Positions 45,681 through 53,503 of a stretch of DNA of 64,000 bases are shown in pieces; the stretch's first letter is position 1, and the number at the start of each line of letters is the position of its first letter. Source of the stretch: Salinicoccus roseus. Lineage in GTDB: Bacteria > Bacillota > Bacilli > Staphylococcales > Salinicoccaceae. Below the pieces are notes generated by a model. The model was not told the origin of the DNA, did no database searches, and was given only the letters and a program-made list of their open reading frames with translations. The stretch covers positions 124,001 to 188,000 of the forward strand of contig NZ_RKQJ01000002.1 in NCBI RefSeq assembly GCF_003814515.1. Direction: 5' to 3'. A program made the translations under genes and the position numbers.

Positions 45681-46790
45681 ATGGATATCAACAACTTTGA
45701 ACGCGCCAGAGAACTGCGTCATGAACTGCATGCGAACCCCGAACTCTCGAACGAAGAGACCTGGACGAAGCAGCATCTGATGGATTTTCTGAAGAGACAT
45801 ACTTCGCTTGAAATCATCAACCGCGGTACCTGGTTCTATGCCGCATACCGCAGTGGGGCTGATGGACTCAGCATTGCCTTCCGTGCAGATTTCGATGCAC
45901 TCCCGATGGACGAAACCATCGATGTCCCCTGGGCTTCGAAATTCCCGGGCAAAGCACACAAATGTGGCCATGACGGCCACTCGGCGACCCTGGCAGCCTT
46001 TGCACTCGAAATCGACCAGAAAGGCTGCAGCAACAACATCTTCTTCCTTTTCCAGCCCGCTGAAGAGACCGGGGAAGGGGCAAAGCAGTGTCTTCCCCTG
46101 CTTAAGGATGAGGACATCGACAGGATGTATGGCTACCATAATATGAGCGGCATGCCATACCAGTCGATCAACATAAAAGATGGAAACCTCCAGTGTGCCT
46201 CGACAGGGATGACCATCAGAATGACGGGAAAGCCCGCCCATGCGAGCACACCGGAAGACGGCATCAATCCGTCCTATTCCATCGCACGCCTCATCAATGA
46301 AATTCCAAAGCTGGCCGAAGCAAGCCGCAGCCTCCTGCTCGCTACCATCGTCAATGTGGATATCGGCACCCGCGACTTCGGCATGGCGGCATATGAAGGG
46401 GAACTGTCGCTTACCATCCGCGCCCTTCATGAAAAGGAACTCGAGGTGCTGAAGGCGGATATCATCACCATTGCGCATGAGGAGGCGATGAATCGTGGAA
46501 TGAAGGTTTCATTCGAGTATTCGGATGAATTCCCTGAAACCGTGAACGATTCGGCGATGGCCGACGAAGTGCGCTGGGCCGCTGGGGAATGCGGACTCGA
46601 GGTAAATGAACTCCAGGAAGCAATCCGCGGCTCTGAAGATTTCGGCCACTATGCCAAAGAAGTCCCTGCTGCATACTTCTATATCGGCAATGGGGAGAAT
46701 CACCCACCCCTCCACACTTCAGAATATGATTTCATCGATGAGCATATAAAAACAGGGTGTAATATGTTTGAAATGTTGGCAAATGTATAA
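45681..46790 (+). CDS. M20-family amidohydrolase (second copy, divergent from AbgT)
   Basis: A 369-residue M20 amidohydrolase with ARELRHELHANPELSNEETW, FRADFDALPMDE, HKCGHDGHSATLAAFALE and FQPAEETGEGAKQCLPLL; GSEDFGHYAKEVP carries the C-terminal zinc histidine region. GAGGAG is followed after 7 nt by the ATG at 45681; the ATG at 45666 overlaps that RBS. It is divergent from abgT. Together the two M20 proteins recall the AbgA/AbgB pair, although they are in separate transcripts here. Confidence 0.9.
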   Translation: MDINNFERARELRHELHANPELSNEETWTKQHLMDFLKRHTSLEIINRGTWFYAAYRSGADGLSIAFRADFDALPMDETIDVPWASKFPGKAHKCGHDGHSATLAAFALEIDQKGCSNNIFFLFQPAEETGEGAKQCLPLLKDEDIDRMYGYHNMSGMPYQSINIKDGNLQCASTGMTIRMTGKPAHASTPEDGINPSYSIARLINEIPKLAEASRSLLLATIVNVDIGTRDFGMAAYEGELSLTIRALHEKELEVLKADIITIAHEEAMNRGMKVSFEYSDEFPETVNDSAMADEVRWAAGECGLEVNELQEAIRGSEDFGHYAKEVPAAYFYIGNGENHPPLHTSEYDFIDEHIKTGCNMFEMLANV

Positions 46791-46800
46791 TAATGATAAA

Positions 46801-46829
46801 GACGCCATGCGAGTACTCGCATGGCGTCC
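46801..46829. terminator. Bidirectional terminator between M20 gene and the SAM-controlled operon
   Basis: GACGCCATGCGAG and CTCGCATGGCGTC form a 13-bp perfect stem with a TA loop between convergent genes. Confidence 0.85.
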
Positions 46830-46834
46830 TTCTA

Positions 46835-46933
46835 TTATTCCTTCATATAGCCCTTCCATATGAACAGGCCGATGAAGGTCAACGCCCCAGCAAACCCGTA
46901 AAGCCATATGGACAGCATTTCATTTACGAACAT
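46835..46933 (-). CDS. Small single-helix membrane protein, probable symporter accessory subunit (32 aa)
   Basis: The frame begins MFVNEMLSIWLYGFAGAL and continues TFIGLFIWKGYMKE before a TAA, giving 32 residues with one membrane helix (about 8-26) and a basic tail. Its ATG overlaps the stop of the SSS symporter gene (TGATG), with a strong GAGGAGGGGGG RBS, so translation is coupled. It ends 5 bp before the operon terminator. Many SSS and NSS symporter genes are followed by such tiny proteins (symporter small accessory protein families), so this is probably a subunit. The sequence family is inferred from size, helix and position. Confidence 0.8.
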   Translation of the reverse strand: MFVNEMLSIWLYGFAGALTFIGLFIWKGYMKE

Positions 46934-48429
46934 CAGGATCCCCCCTCTTCTGCCGGTTTCACCTCTCTGGACGCGTGGAGCACCCATGAGGCGATATTGA
47001 TGGTGGCGATTCCGATGAAGGTCGCCACAGCCCCTGCCGACATCGTACTTGGGATGATCCCGCTGAAATAGAGGAACAGGTAGGAGCCCAAGCCCACGAT
47101 CATCGACAGCTCAGCAGCACGTGCCGGTGCCCGCCGTTTCGCATAGACAGCCTGCAGTATCGGCCCCATCGTTCCGGCAGCGATGCCGGAGATGCCGATC
47201 CACATGACGTCACCCATATATTCAGGCGGGCGGATGACGATGAGCAATGCCAGCAGACCGATGACCGGAACGGTCATGCGACTGATCTGGAAGGCGATGC
47301 GCTGTGCTTTTTCATCGCTCACCTTGACGATTCTGCGCTTCACCAAGAACTTCAGGAAGATATCATTGGCGAACACCGTCGAAATGGATACGAAGATGCC
47401 GTCCGTCGTGGACATCGCAGCAGCCAGGATGACGACGCCGAAAAATGCGACGAAGATGGCGGGGAAGGCCCAGATGATGTAGTCGACGAGTGCCAGGTCC
47501 GCTGCAGCAACCGAATCGCCGAGTGCCGCCCGGCTGTATAGGCCTCCGAAGAGGACAAGCACACATAGGGAAGCGACGACGACGTAGGTCGCAATCATCT
47601 TGCCGAGATCCTTCTCATGCTTCAGTCCGAGCACCTTATTGAACAGGTGCGGAGCGGAAGCGAACGCCCACTGGATGGCGATGGCGCCGAATACGGCCCC
47701 AAAGGAATAGAAGTGGAAGGATTCGGGATTGAATACCCTCACGAGATTTTCATTCTGTGAAGCAAGGTTGCCTGAAATACCGGAAAATGTATCCGTGATG
47801 CTCCCGCGCCAGAATATGACGATGCCCGAGATGAATATGACGATGGCTGTGACCGCCATCAGCACGGCCTGGATGGCATCGGTATATATGTCGGCCAGGG
47901 CACCGCCTGCAAATACATAGACGACGACGATGGCTGCGATGAGAATGAGGCCGGTCGTATAGGACATGCCGAGCAGATACTCAAATATCCGTGCACCTGC
48001 AACGAACTGGGCGGCGATGTAGAATATGTTGAACAGCAGGATGAGGGCCGTCCCAACCCGCAGGATGTCACTATTATAGAAATCCCCCAGCCAATCCGGC
48101 AGGGACAGGGATTTCTGCTTCGTATTCAGCTTACGCACCTTTTTGGCGACCATGAGTACACCGATCGGTCCACCACCGATCATGGCCAGGAACAGCCAGA
48201 GGTTGGACAGCCCCCACTCATGGGACCATCCCGGATACCCGAGGAAGGTTGCTGCACTTAAATACGTTGCGGCGAATGAAAAGCCCAGTACATATGGACC
48301 AAGCTTGCCGCCGCCTGTCGCAAAATCACCGATGGTCTTCATTTTTCTTGAACTCAGATAGCCGACCGCAAGCATCAGTAGAAGGAATGCGGAAAAGCCG
48401 ATCCAAGTATATAAAGTTATCTGTTCCAT
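46933..48429 (-). CDS. Sodium:solute symporter family (SSS) transporter
   Basis: A 498-residue protein with about 13 membrane helices. GGGKLGPYVLGFSFAATYLSAATFLGYPG near residue 40 and GGALADIYTDAIQAVLM near 175 are the SSS signatures. It belongs to the PanF/YodF-like group rather than the proline carrier PutP. The substrate is unknown. It begins 20 bp after the LLM monooxygenase stop and is thus in a SAM-riboswitch-controlled operon, which suggests a sulfur-containing compound. AAGGAG precedes the ATG. Confidence 0.9.
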   Translation of the reverse strand: MEQITLYTWIGFSAFLLLMLAVGYLSSRKMKTIGDFATGGGKLGPYVLGFSFAATYLSAATFLGYPGWSHEWGLSNLWLFLAMIGGGPIGVLMVAKKVRKLNTKQKSLSLPDWLGDFYNSDILRVGTALILLFNIFYIAAQFVAGARIFEYLLGMSYTTGLILIAAIVVVYVFAGGALADIYTDAIQAVLMAVTAIVIFISGIVIFWRGSITDTFSGISGNLASQNENLVRVFNPESFHFYSFGAVFGAIAIQWAFASAPHLFNKVLGLKHEKDLGKMIATYVVVASLCVLVLFGGLYSRAALGDSVAAADLALVDYIIWAFPAIFVAFFGVVILAAAMSTTDGIFVSISTVFANDIFLKFLVKRRIVKVSDEKAQRIAFQISRMTVPVIGLLALLIVIRPPEYMGDVMWIGISGIAAGTMGPILQAVYAKRRAPARAAELSMIVGLGSYLFLYFSGIIPSTMSAGAVATFIGIATINIASWVLHASREVKPAEEGGS

Positions 48430-48449
48430 ATGTGTCTCCTTTCCCTACC

Positions 48450-49829
48450 CTAGTGCCACTGCCCTGCAAGGCTTGGCCTCTTTGCGGGATGATTGTCTGC
48501 AAGATGTTTCCTTCCTTTTCCGAACATATTCTCCCTGAGCGTCTCCCCTTCATATTCCGTGCGGTAGATGCCGCGCGCCTGCAGTTCAGGTACGACAAGG
48601 TCGACGAACTCTTCAAACGTGCCCGGCGAATAGGTCTGGGCGATGTTGAATCCATCTGCGTCGCCCTCTGTGGCCCACTCTTCTATCCGGTCGGCAATCT
48701 GGGCAGGCGTACCGATGAACTTCACGGTCCCGTTGCCGAGGCCGTGGTTCTTGATTGCTTCACGCAATGTCCATTTGCGGTTCGGGTCCTTCGTATACAT
48801 GTCGAGGTTCCCCTGCACCGCTTCGGTTTCGATATCCTCGATATACTGGTCCGGATCATACTGGGAGAAGTCGATGCCCGTATGGCCGGACAGGAGGGAT
48901 GCCGTGCCTTCATAGCTCACGCTGTCCTGGAGTGCTTCATACTTCTCATAGGCTTCCGCCTCGGTCTCCCCGATGATCGGCAGGATCATCGGAAACACTT
49001 TGACGTCATCTCCATTCCTGCCCTGGGCCACCGTACGTTCCCTGATATCCTTCACATAGGCTGCCAGCGCTTCGAGCGAATGATTCTTCGTGAAGACCGC
49101 TTCCGCATGCTTTGCTGCGAAGTCTCTCCCCTTCGGTGAGGCACCCGCCTGGAAGAGCACTGGCGTCCTCTGGGGCGAAGGTTCCACAAGGTGGGGGCCC
49201 GGCACATTGAAGAATTCACCGCGGTGGTTGATCATGTGCACCTTATCCGGGTCGGCAAACGTGTCCTTCTCCCTGTCATATTGGACCGCATCCGCTTCCC
49301 AGCTGTCCTCCCAGAGCTTGTACACGACTTCGAGGAATTCGTCTGCACGGTTATAGCGCATCTCCTTCGGCAGACGCTGTTCGAGCCCCATATTCACCGC
49401 CTCGCTCTCAAGATATGAAGTCACGACATTCCATGCCACCCGGCCTTCCGTCAGATGATCCAGCGTCGACAGTTGGCGGGCCAATGAATAGGGCTGTGCG
49501 TATGTAGTCGAAATCGTCGGCGCGAAGCCAAGATGCTTCGTGACGGCCGCCATGGCAGGAATCACAAGTGTCGGATCATGGGCGGGAAGCTGGACTGCGT
49601 GCTTCGCTGCTGCGTCATGACTGTTGCCGTAGACGCTGTAGGTGCCGAGGACATCCGCAATGAAGAGCGCATCGAATTTACCGCGTTCCAGCGTCTTTGC
49701 TGTACCGGTCCAATAGTCCAGACGATTGTGGCGTGTCCCCTGGTCCTTTTCATGCTTCCAGAGACCCGTGGAATGGGGGGACGGTGAATTTTGGATGAAT
49801 CCGTTGAGATGGATCTGTTTTTTTGACAT
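48450..49829 (-). CDS. LLM-class flavin-dependent monooxygenase (NtaA/SnaA/DszA/SoxA family)
   Basis: A 459-residue FMN-dependent monooxygenase of the nitrilotriacetate/dibenzothiophene sulfone family: KKQIHLNGFIQNSPSPHSTGLWKHEKD, FDALFIADVLGTY, GFAPTISTTYAQPYSLARQLSTLDHLTEGRVAWNVVTSYLESEAVNMG and QAGASPKGRDFAAKHAEAVFT are diagnostic. Members oxidise C-S or C-N bonds using reduced FMN from a separate reductase, none of which is adjacent. GGAGG is 7 nt from the ATG at 49829; an ATG at 49835 is too close. The SAM riboswitch upstream indicates a role in obtaining sulfur. Confidence 0.93.
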   Translation of the reverse strand: MSKKQIHLNGFIQNSPSPHSTGLWKHEKDQGTRHNRLDYWTGTAKTLERGKFDALFIADVLGTYSVYGNSHDAAAKHAVQLPAHDPTLVIPAMAAVTKHLGFAPTISTTYAQPYSLARQLSTLDHLTEGRVAWNVVTSYLESEAVNMGLEQRLPKEMRYNRADEFLEVVYKLWEDSWEADAVQYDREKDTFADPDKVHMINHRGEFFNVPGPHLVEPSPQRTPVLFQAGASPKGRDFAAKHAEAVFTKNHSLEALAAYVKDIRERTVAQGRNGDDVKVFPMILPIIGETEAEAYEKYEALQDSVSYEGTASLLSGHTGIDFSQYDPDQYIEDIETEAVQGNLDMYTKDPNRKWTLREAIKNHGLGNGTVKFIGTPAQIADRIEEWATEGDADGFNIAQTYSPGTFEEFVDLVVPELQARGIYRTEYEGETLRENMFGKGRKHLADNHPAKRPSLAGQWH

Positions 49830-49855
49830 GTTCATACCTCCGATTTTTGATAGTG

Positions 49856-49894
49856 AAAAGCCCCTGCTTCCTGTAGATAAGAAGAGGGGCTTTA
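49856..49894 (-). terminator. Expression-platform terminator of the second SAM riboswitch
   Basis: On the minus strand AAAGCCCCTCTTC and GAAGCAGGGGCTTT pair over about 12 bp around a 10-nt loop, followed by TTTTC, just before the LLM gene. Confidence 0.88.
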
Positions 49895-49916
49895 TTTATA
49901 GAATAGACCATCCCTT

Positions 49917-50015
49917 CTCATCTTCTAGCAAGTCGCTACTGGAATTGGCACAGTTCACATACGGTCTGTTGCCGAGGTCTCAAAGGGCCAGTCCCTCCAC
50001 CTCTCTTGATAAGAA
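49917..50015 (-). ncRNA. SAM-I riboswitch (S-box) aptamer, minus strand
   Basis: Read on the minus strand: CTTATCAAGAGAGGTGGAGG, GACTGGCCCTTTGAGACCTC, GGCAACAG, TGTGCCAATTCCAGTAGC and GATGAG closing P1. All S-box core elements are conserved and very close to the copy at 41080. GATGAGAAG can alternatively pair with CTTCTTATC in the terminator arm as antiterminator (one G-U pair). It should switch off the LLM-SSS-small protein operon when SAM is plentiful. The rest of the 427-bp gap holds the promoter and, from 50075 to 50256, nothing recognised. Confidence 0.95.
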
Positions 50016-50044
50016 TTTTCTGAATTTATTAAGTTATGTCGACT

Positions 50045-50073
50045 AATATATCCCATGGCTGAATCAATGTCAA
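50045..50073 (-). promoter_or_regulatory. SigA-type promoter of the LLM-SSS operon
   Basis: On the minus strand TTGACA (50073-50068) and TATATT (50050-50045) are separated by 17 bp, about 30 bp upstream of the aptamer. Confidence 0.75.
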
Positions 50074-50256
50074 TACTAAATCTTATTTTTTTAGTAGGAA
50101 TTAAATTTCCGTCTGTTCACAAGCATAAAAAATCAAATATCAGCCAGTATCATCTAACGTTATGTTCAGAATGAAAAGCAAAAAAGACGAACATCCTCAT
50201 TATCATCGTAAAATGACAGTGAAGAATATTCGCCTTTATTAATTTCCCGGGAAATA

Positions 50257-51027
50257 TCAATTCATCGGCACCTTTTTAAACCTGATTACGGCCAGAAGTA
50301 TGAACACCAGGCTCACTGCTGCAGTGATTACCATCGGCCAAACTACATCTCCTGCAGCAATCTCCCCTGCAAGAAGACCCACATTGTTGCCGATCAGATA
50401 TTGTGGCAGATATTCTGCGATATCCGGATGAATCCCCGCCATCAGCATCACGATGACGACTGCGACAACACTGAACAGCACTGCGATGAAGCTGTTCGTG
50501 AAGAGGGTTGAAGCTAACAGAATGAGGCTGATGATGAATAGACCGTATAACCACGTCATACTGAATGCCAACAAGAGATGGTCCACCGGCTCATCCCAGT
50601 AGTAGATCGTGTATGCATAGGCCACCAGTGCACTGATGACATATCCCACAGTCCAAACGAGCATGAGGAATGAAGCTTTGACCACAATCACATACGTCCG
50701 CTTCAGCCCCTTGGTCACCAGGTTCACCAGCGTGTTGCGGGTGAATTCATGCGTGAGGATGCTGCCGAAGACGATGACGAAGATCACCAGTCCCATCTGG
50801 TTCATGTTGCTGAAGAACTGCATGTAGGAATCCAGTGACGTAGATTCAGGAATGTCGACCGTAACGCCCGAGTCGTCCATGACCATGCCGAGTATATCAG
50901 GCAATATGAGCGCCGTGAACGGACTGAGTATCCCAATGATCGAAAATACGATGACGATCGCCGCAAACTTGAAGTTGCGCCACGATTCGATGAGCTCCTT
51001 TTTGAAAAGCGGCACCATCTGGCTCAT
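50257..51027 (-). CDS. ABC-2 type transporter permease
   Basis: A 256-residue permease with six hydrophobic helices. It starts MVPLFKKELIESWRNFKF, the usual cytoplasmic lead of ABC-2 exporters, and has GSILTHEFTRNTLVNLVTKGLKRTYVIVVKA, the conserved loop after the second helix. It overlaps the ATPase gene by 4 bp (ATGA). The exported substrate is unknown; similar pairs serve in lantibiotic immunity or cell-envelope export. Confidence 0.88.
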   Translation of the reverse strand: MSQMVPLFKKELIESWRNFKFAAIVIVFSIIGILSPFTALILPDILGMVMDDSGVTVDIPESTSLDSYMQFFSNMNQMGLVIFVIVFGSILTHEFTRNTLVNLVTKGLKRTYVIVVKASFLMLVWTVGYVISALVAYAYTIYYWDEPVDHLLLAFSMTWLYGLFIISLILLASTLFTNSFIAVLFSVVAVVIVMLMAGIHPDIAEYLPQYLIGNNVGLLAGEIAAGDVVWPMVITAAVSLVFILLAVIRFKKVPMN

Positions 51028-51902
51028 GTGGTCACCTCCAGGTAAACATCCTCAAGAGATTTCCGTTCCTTCACTATTCTTTCCGGGTATACTCCATGCG
51101 CATGCAGTACACCATAGATTTCCTGCAGGGAATGGTCCTCTATGACATATGATGCCCCGCCTATGTGACGCATATCAAGTGCCGGTGAAATTTTATCATA
51201 AGATTCCTGATCAAATTCGACGACGATACCCTTTTCGCCGAGGGATTCCTTGGAAAGGTCGATCTCCTTCACGATCTTCCCCTCATACAGGATCCCGACC
51301 CTGTCGGAAATACGCTCGACGTCGGTCAGTATATGCGTGGAGAAGATGACCGTCGTCTCTTTTGTGATCTCCTTCAATATCTTCAGTATCTCCATCCGTC
51401 CCTTCGGATCGAGGGCACTCGTCGGTTCATCGCAGATCAGGAGCTTCGGCCGGTGGATTAGCGCCTGTGCAATGCCGAGTCGTTGCTTCATCCCGCGTGA
51501 ATAGTTCCTGATCCGCGCCTTCTCTCCGCGGAGCCCGACCAGCTTGAGGAGTGCATCAATCCGTTCACGCTGCTCCGCCTTCCCCATCCGGGTGATGTCG
51601 GCACACAGCTTCAGATACTCCTCCGCATTCATATAAGTATAGAATTCCGGCACATCCGGCAGATAGCCGACATGACGGTTCGTCGGTGTATCCCCGAACC
51701 GAACTTTTTCACCGCAGACATATATCTCTCCACCGTCCGACTTCAACAGGCCGAGCACCATCTTCATCGTAGTCGTCTTGCCGGCACCATTGCTGCCGAT
51801 GAATCCATAGATTTCATTTTCTGCAACTTCAAGGTTCAGATCCTCGATCACCGTCTTATCGTTGAACGTCTTCTTCAGCCCTTCAATCTTAAGTATTCTC
51901 AT
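51024..51902 (-). CDS. ABC transporter ATPase (BcrA/CcmA type)
   Basis: A 292-residue ATPase: Walker A GSNGAGKTT, signature YSRGMKQRLGIAQA (LSGGQ replaced by YSRGM, common in this class), Walker B LLICDEPTSALD and H-loop STHIL. A C-terminal extension of about 80 residues (VEFDQESYDKI onward) follows, as in the BcrA/YxlF group. It lies between a small membrane protein and the permease, all on one transcript. Confidence 0.93.
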   Translation of the reverse strand: MRILKIEGLKKTFNDKTVIEDLNLEVAENEIYGFIGSNGAGKTTTMKMVLGLLKSDGGEIYVCGEKVRFGDTPTNRHVGYLPDVPEFYTYMNAEEYLKLCADITRMGKAEQRERIDALLKLVGLRGEKARIRNYSRGMKQRLGIAQALIHRPKLLICDEPTSALDPKGRMEILKILKEITKETTVIFSTHILTDVERISDRVGILYEGKIVKEIDLSKESLGEKGIVVEFDQESYDKISPALDMRHIGGASYVIEDHSLQEIYGVLHAHGVYPERIVKERKSLEDVYLEVTT

Positions 51903-51903
51903 A

Positions 51904-52101
51904 TCATCTGCGCTCCAGTACGAAGTATAGGATCGGTCCGATGATGTTCAGAACGAGCACGACGATGATCCAGACCACCTTATTCAAATACTTGAAATGC
52001 TCCTGCCTGATGATCATCACCAGCGCAGTCACCATCAATACCAGCTGCAGCAGAAGCAGTGGTATCAAGAACGGCAGATATTCCTGTACATCCATATTCA
52101 T
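51904..52101 (-). CDS. Small membrane protein with PLDc_N-type domain
   Basis: A 65-residue protein with two helices (about 10-30 and 43-61) starting MNMDVQEYLPFLIPLLLLQL. The second half, YLNKVVWIIVVLVLNIIGPILYFVLER, matches the phospholipase D N-terminal transmembrane domain as found alone in YxlE-like proteins. The start is set by GGGAGGGG 7 nt before the ATG. It ends one base before the ATPase gene, the same order as yxlE/yxlF/yxlG in Bacillus, where YxlE is linked to the sigma-Y operon; no sigma factor lies here. Confidence 0.8.
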   Translation of the reverse strand: MNMDVQEYLPFLIPLLLLQLVLMVTALVMIIRQEHFKYLNKVVWIIVVLVLNIIGPILYFVLERR

Positions 52102-52132
52102 ATGGCCACCCCTCCCTATCACTCTCCTCCAT

Positions 52133-52178
52133 TATATAAAAAAACAGCCATGACAACATCAATTATTGCCATGGCTGG
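52133..52178 (-). terminator. Terminator of the butanediol-type dehydrogenase gene
   Basis: CAGCCATG and CATGGCTG pair over 8 bp across a 17-nt loop; on the minus strand the stem is followed by TTTTTTTAT. Confidence 0.78.
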
Positions 52179-52187
52179 AAAATATAT

Positions 52188-53240
52188 TTACTTGTCGCCA
52201 CTGAGTTTCACAAGAATTTTGGACTGGCTCTTGTCATTCAGCAGGGCCTCAAATCCCTTGTCGACGATTTCGTTCAATTCGATGTGGTCGGTGATGACCG
52301 GGAATGGATCGATCTGTCCACTTTCCATCATCTTGACCGTCGCCTCAAAAATGTCCGGCTCGTAGGCCAGAGTGGATGCGATACGTACACCGCTTGCGGT
52401 GAGGGACATCGGATTGAATTCAATCGGCTTTTCGAAGATGGAGACGAGCGTCACCATGCCGCGCGCACGTGTCGCCTGGATGGACTGGTCGACTGTCACA
52501 CCGACACCAGCCACTTCGAATGTCCGGTCAACACCGTCGGGATAGTACTCATGAATATAATCGATCGGATCTTCATTGCCGGAATTGACCACATGTGTCG
52601 CGCCGACTTCCTTCGCCTTCTTAAGACGTTCATCGCTGAGGTCGAATGCAAAGATGTCCTTTGCACCCGCAGCCCGGGCGGCAATGATCGTCAGCAGTCC
52701 GATTGGACCCGCTCCGAATACTGCAACTGAGTCGCTGAACTGCATTTCGGATTCTCGGATTGCCTGAAGGGCAACAGCTGTCGGTTCGACAAGTGCACCG
52801 AGTTCGAGGGAAGTGTCATCTTCAAGTTTCACTATATTTTTCCTGTCTACAACAACATAGTCGGCAAATCCGCCGTCACTGCCGAGACCCACGAAAGTGA
52901 ACCCCTTGTACATGTCGACCAGCGGTTCATCATGCACTTCCTGGGTGATGAGCGGATTGATCGTCACCTTGTCTCCAGCCTTAAGGCCTTCAACACCTGC
53001 ACCGACTTCCTCCACAGTACCTGAAAACTCATGGCCCATGGTCAGCGGTGCCTTTCTGCCGGTCATCGGAGATGCTTCCCCTTTCGGGATGAAGATGGGA
53101 CCAGCGTTATACTCATGGAGATCACTGCCACAAATGCCGGCCCAGGCAACTTTGACCTTAACTTTACCTTCACTGATTTCCGGTGTTTCAACGTCTTCTA
53201 CGCGAATATCCTTTGCATCGTGAAATACTGCTGCACGCAT
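52188..53240 (-). CDS. Zinc-dependent (R,R)-butanediol dehydrogenase-like alcohol dehydrogenase
   Basis: A 350-residue medium-chain dehydrogenase. The catalytic zinc ligands are C-G-S-D in GICGSDLHEYNAGP and GHEFSG; the NAD fold is VAVFGAGPIGLLTIIAARAAG. The pattern FIPKGEASPMTGRKAPLTMGHEFSG and the lack of the structural zinc four-cysteine loop resemble 2,3-butanediol dehydrogenases of firmicutes. It interconverts acetoin and butanediol, or reduces related carbonyls. AGGAGG precedes the ATG. Two MhqR-like boxes lie 130-170 bp upstream. Confidence 0.88.
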   Translation of the reverse strand: MRAAVFHDAKDIRVEDVETPEISEGKVKVKVAWAGICGSDLHEYNAGPIFIPKGEASPMTGRKAPLTMGHEFSGTVEEVGAGVEGLKAGDKVTINPLITQEVHDEPLVDMYKGFTFVGLGSDGGFADYVVVDRKNIVKLEDDTSLELGALVEPTAVALQAIRESEMQFSDSVAVFGAGPIGLLTIIAARAAGAKDIFAFDLSDERLKKAKEVGATHVVNSGNEDPIDYIHEYYPDGVDRTFEVAGVGVTVDQSIQATRARGMVTLVSIFEKPIEFNPMSLTASGVRIASTLAYEPDIFEATVKMMESGQIDPFPVITDHIELNEIVDKGFEALLNDKSQSKILVKLSGDK

Positions 53241-53370
53241 ATAAAGCCCTCCTATTTGTTATATCTTTCACAATCATTATACACCCATCCGTCTGATAAT
53301 GTAAATGATTATGTAGTTGCCCGCCCCGTTTTCCATAATAAATTGCCTATTTATGATGGGTCGGCCATAT

Positions 53371-53419
53371 TTATCTCGAATTCGAAGTATATCATATAAT
53401 TACCTCGAATTCGAGATAA
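53371..53419. promoter_or_regulatory. Two MhqR-type operator-like palindromes upstream of the butanediol-type dehydrogenase
   Basis: ATCTCGAATTCGAAGT (from 53373) and ACCTCGAATTCGAGAT (53402-53417) each carry the centre CTCGAATTCGA of the MhqR box (ATCTCGAATTCGAGAT) and are 29 bp apart centre to centre. The second differs from the full palindrome at one position, the first at its right end. They are in the gap between the mhqD-like and dehydrogenase genes. Confidence 0.65.
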
Positions 53420-53503
53420 ACATTAAAAAGATGATGCATATCGTAAATAAGAAACGAGTCACTTTTACTAGGCTCTTATTCGATATGCACCCTTTTACTT
53501 GAA

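Noticed and set aside
49856-50015. T-box leader upstream of the LLM gene
   Set aside because: The element has the S-box core and lacks the T-box antiterminator consensus TGGNACCGCG.
53317-53502. 61-residue plus-strand frame in the MhqR-box gap
   Set aside because: No RBS and no hydrophobic or conserved pattern; the palindromes within it explain the sequence better.
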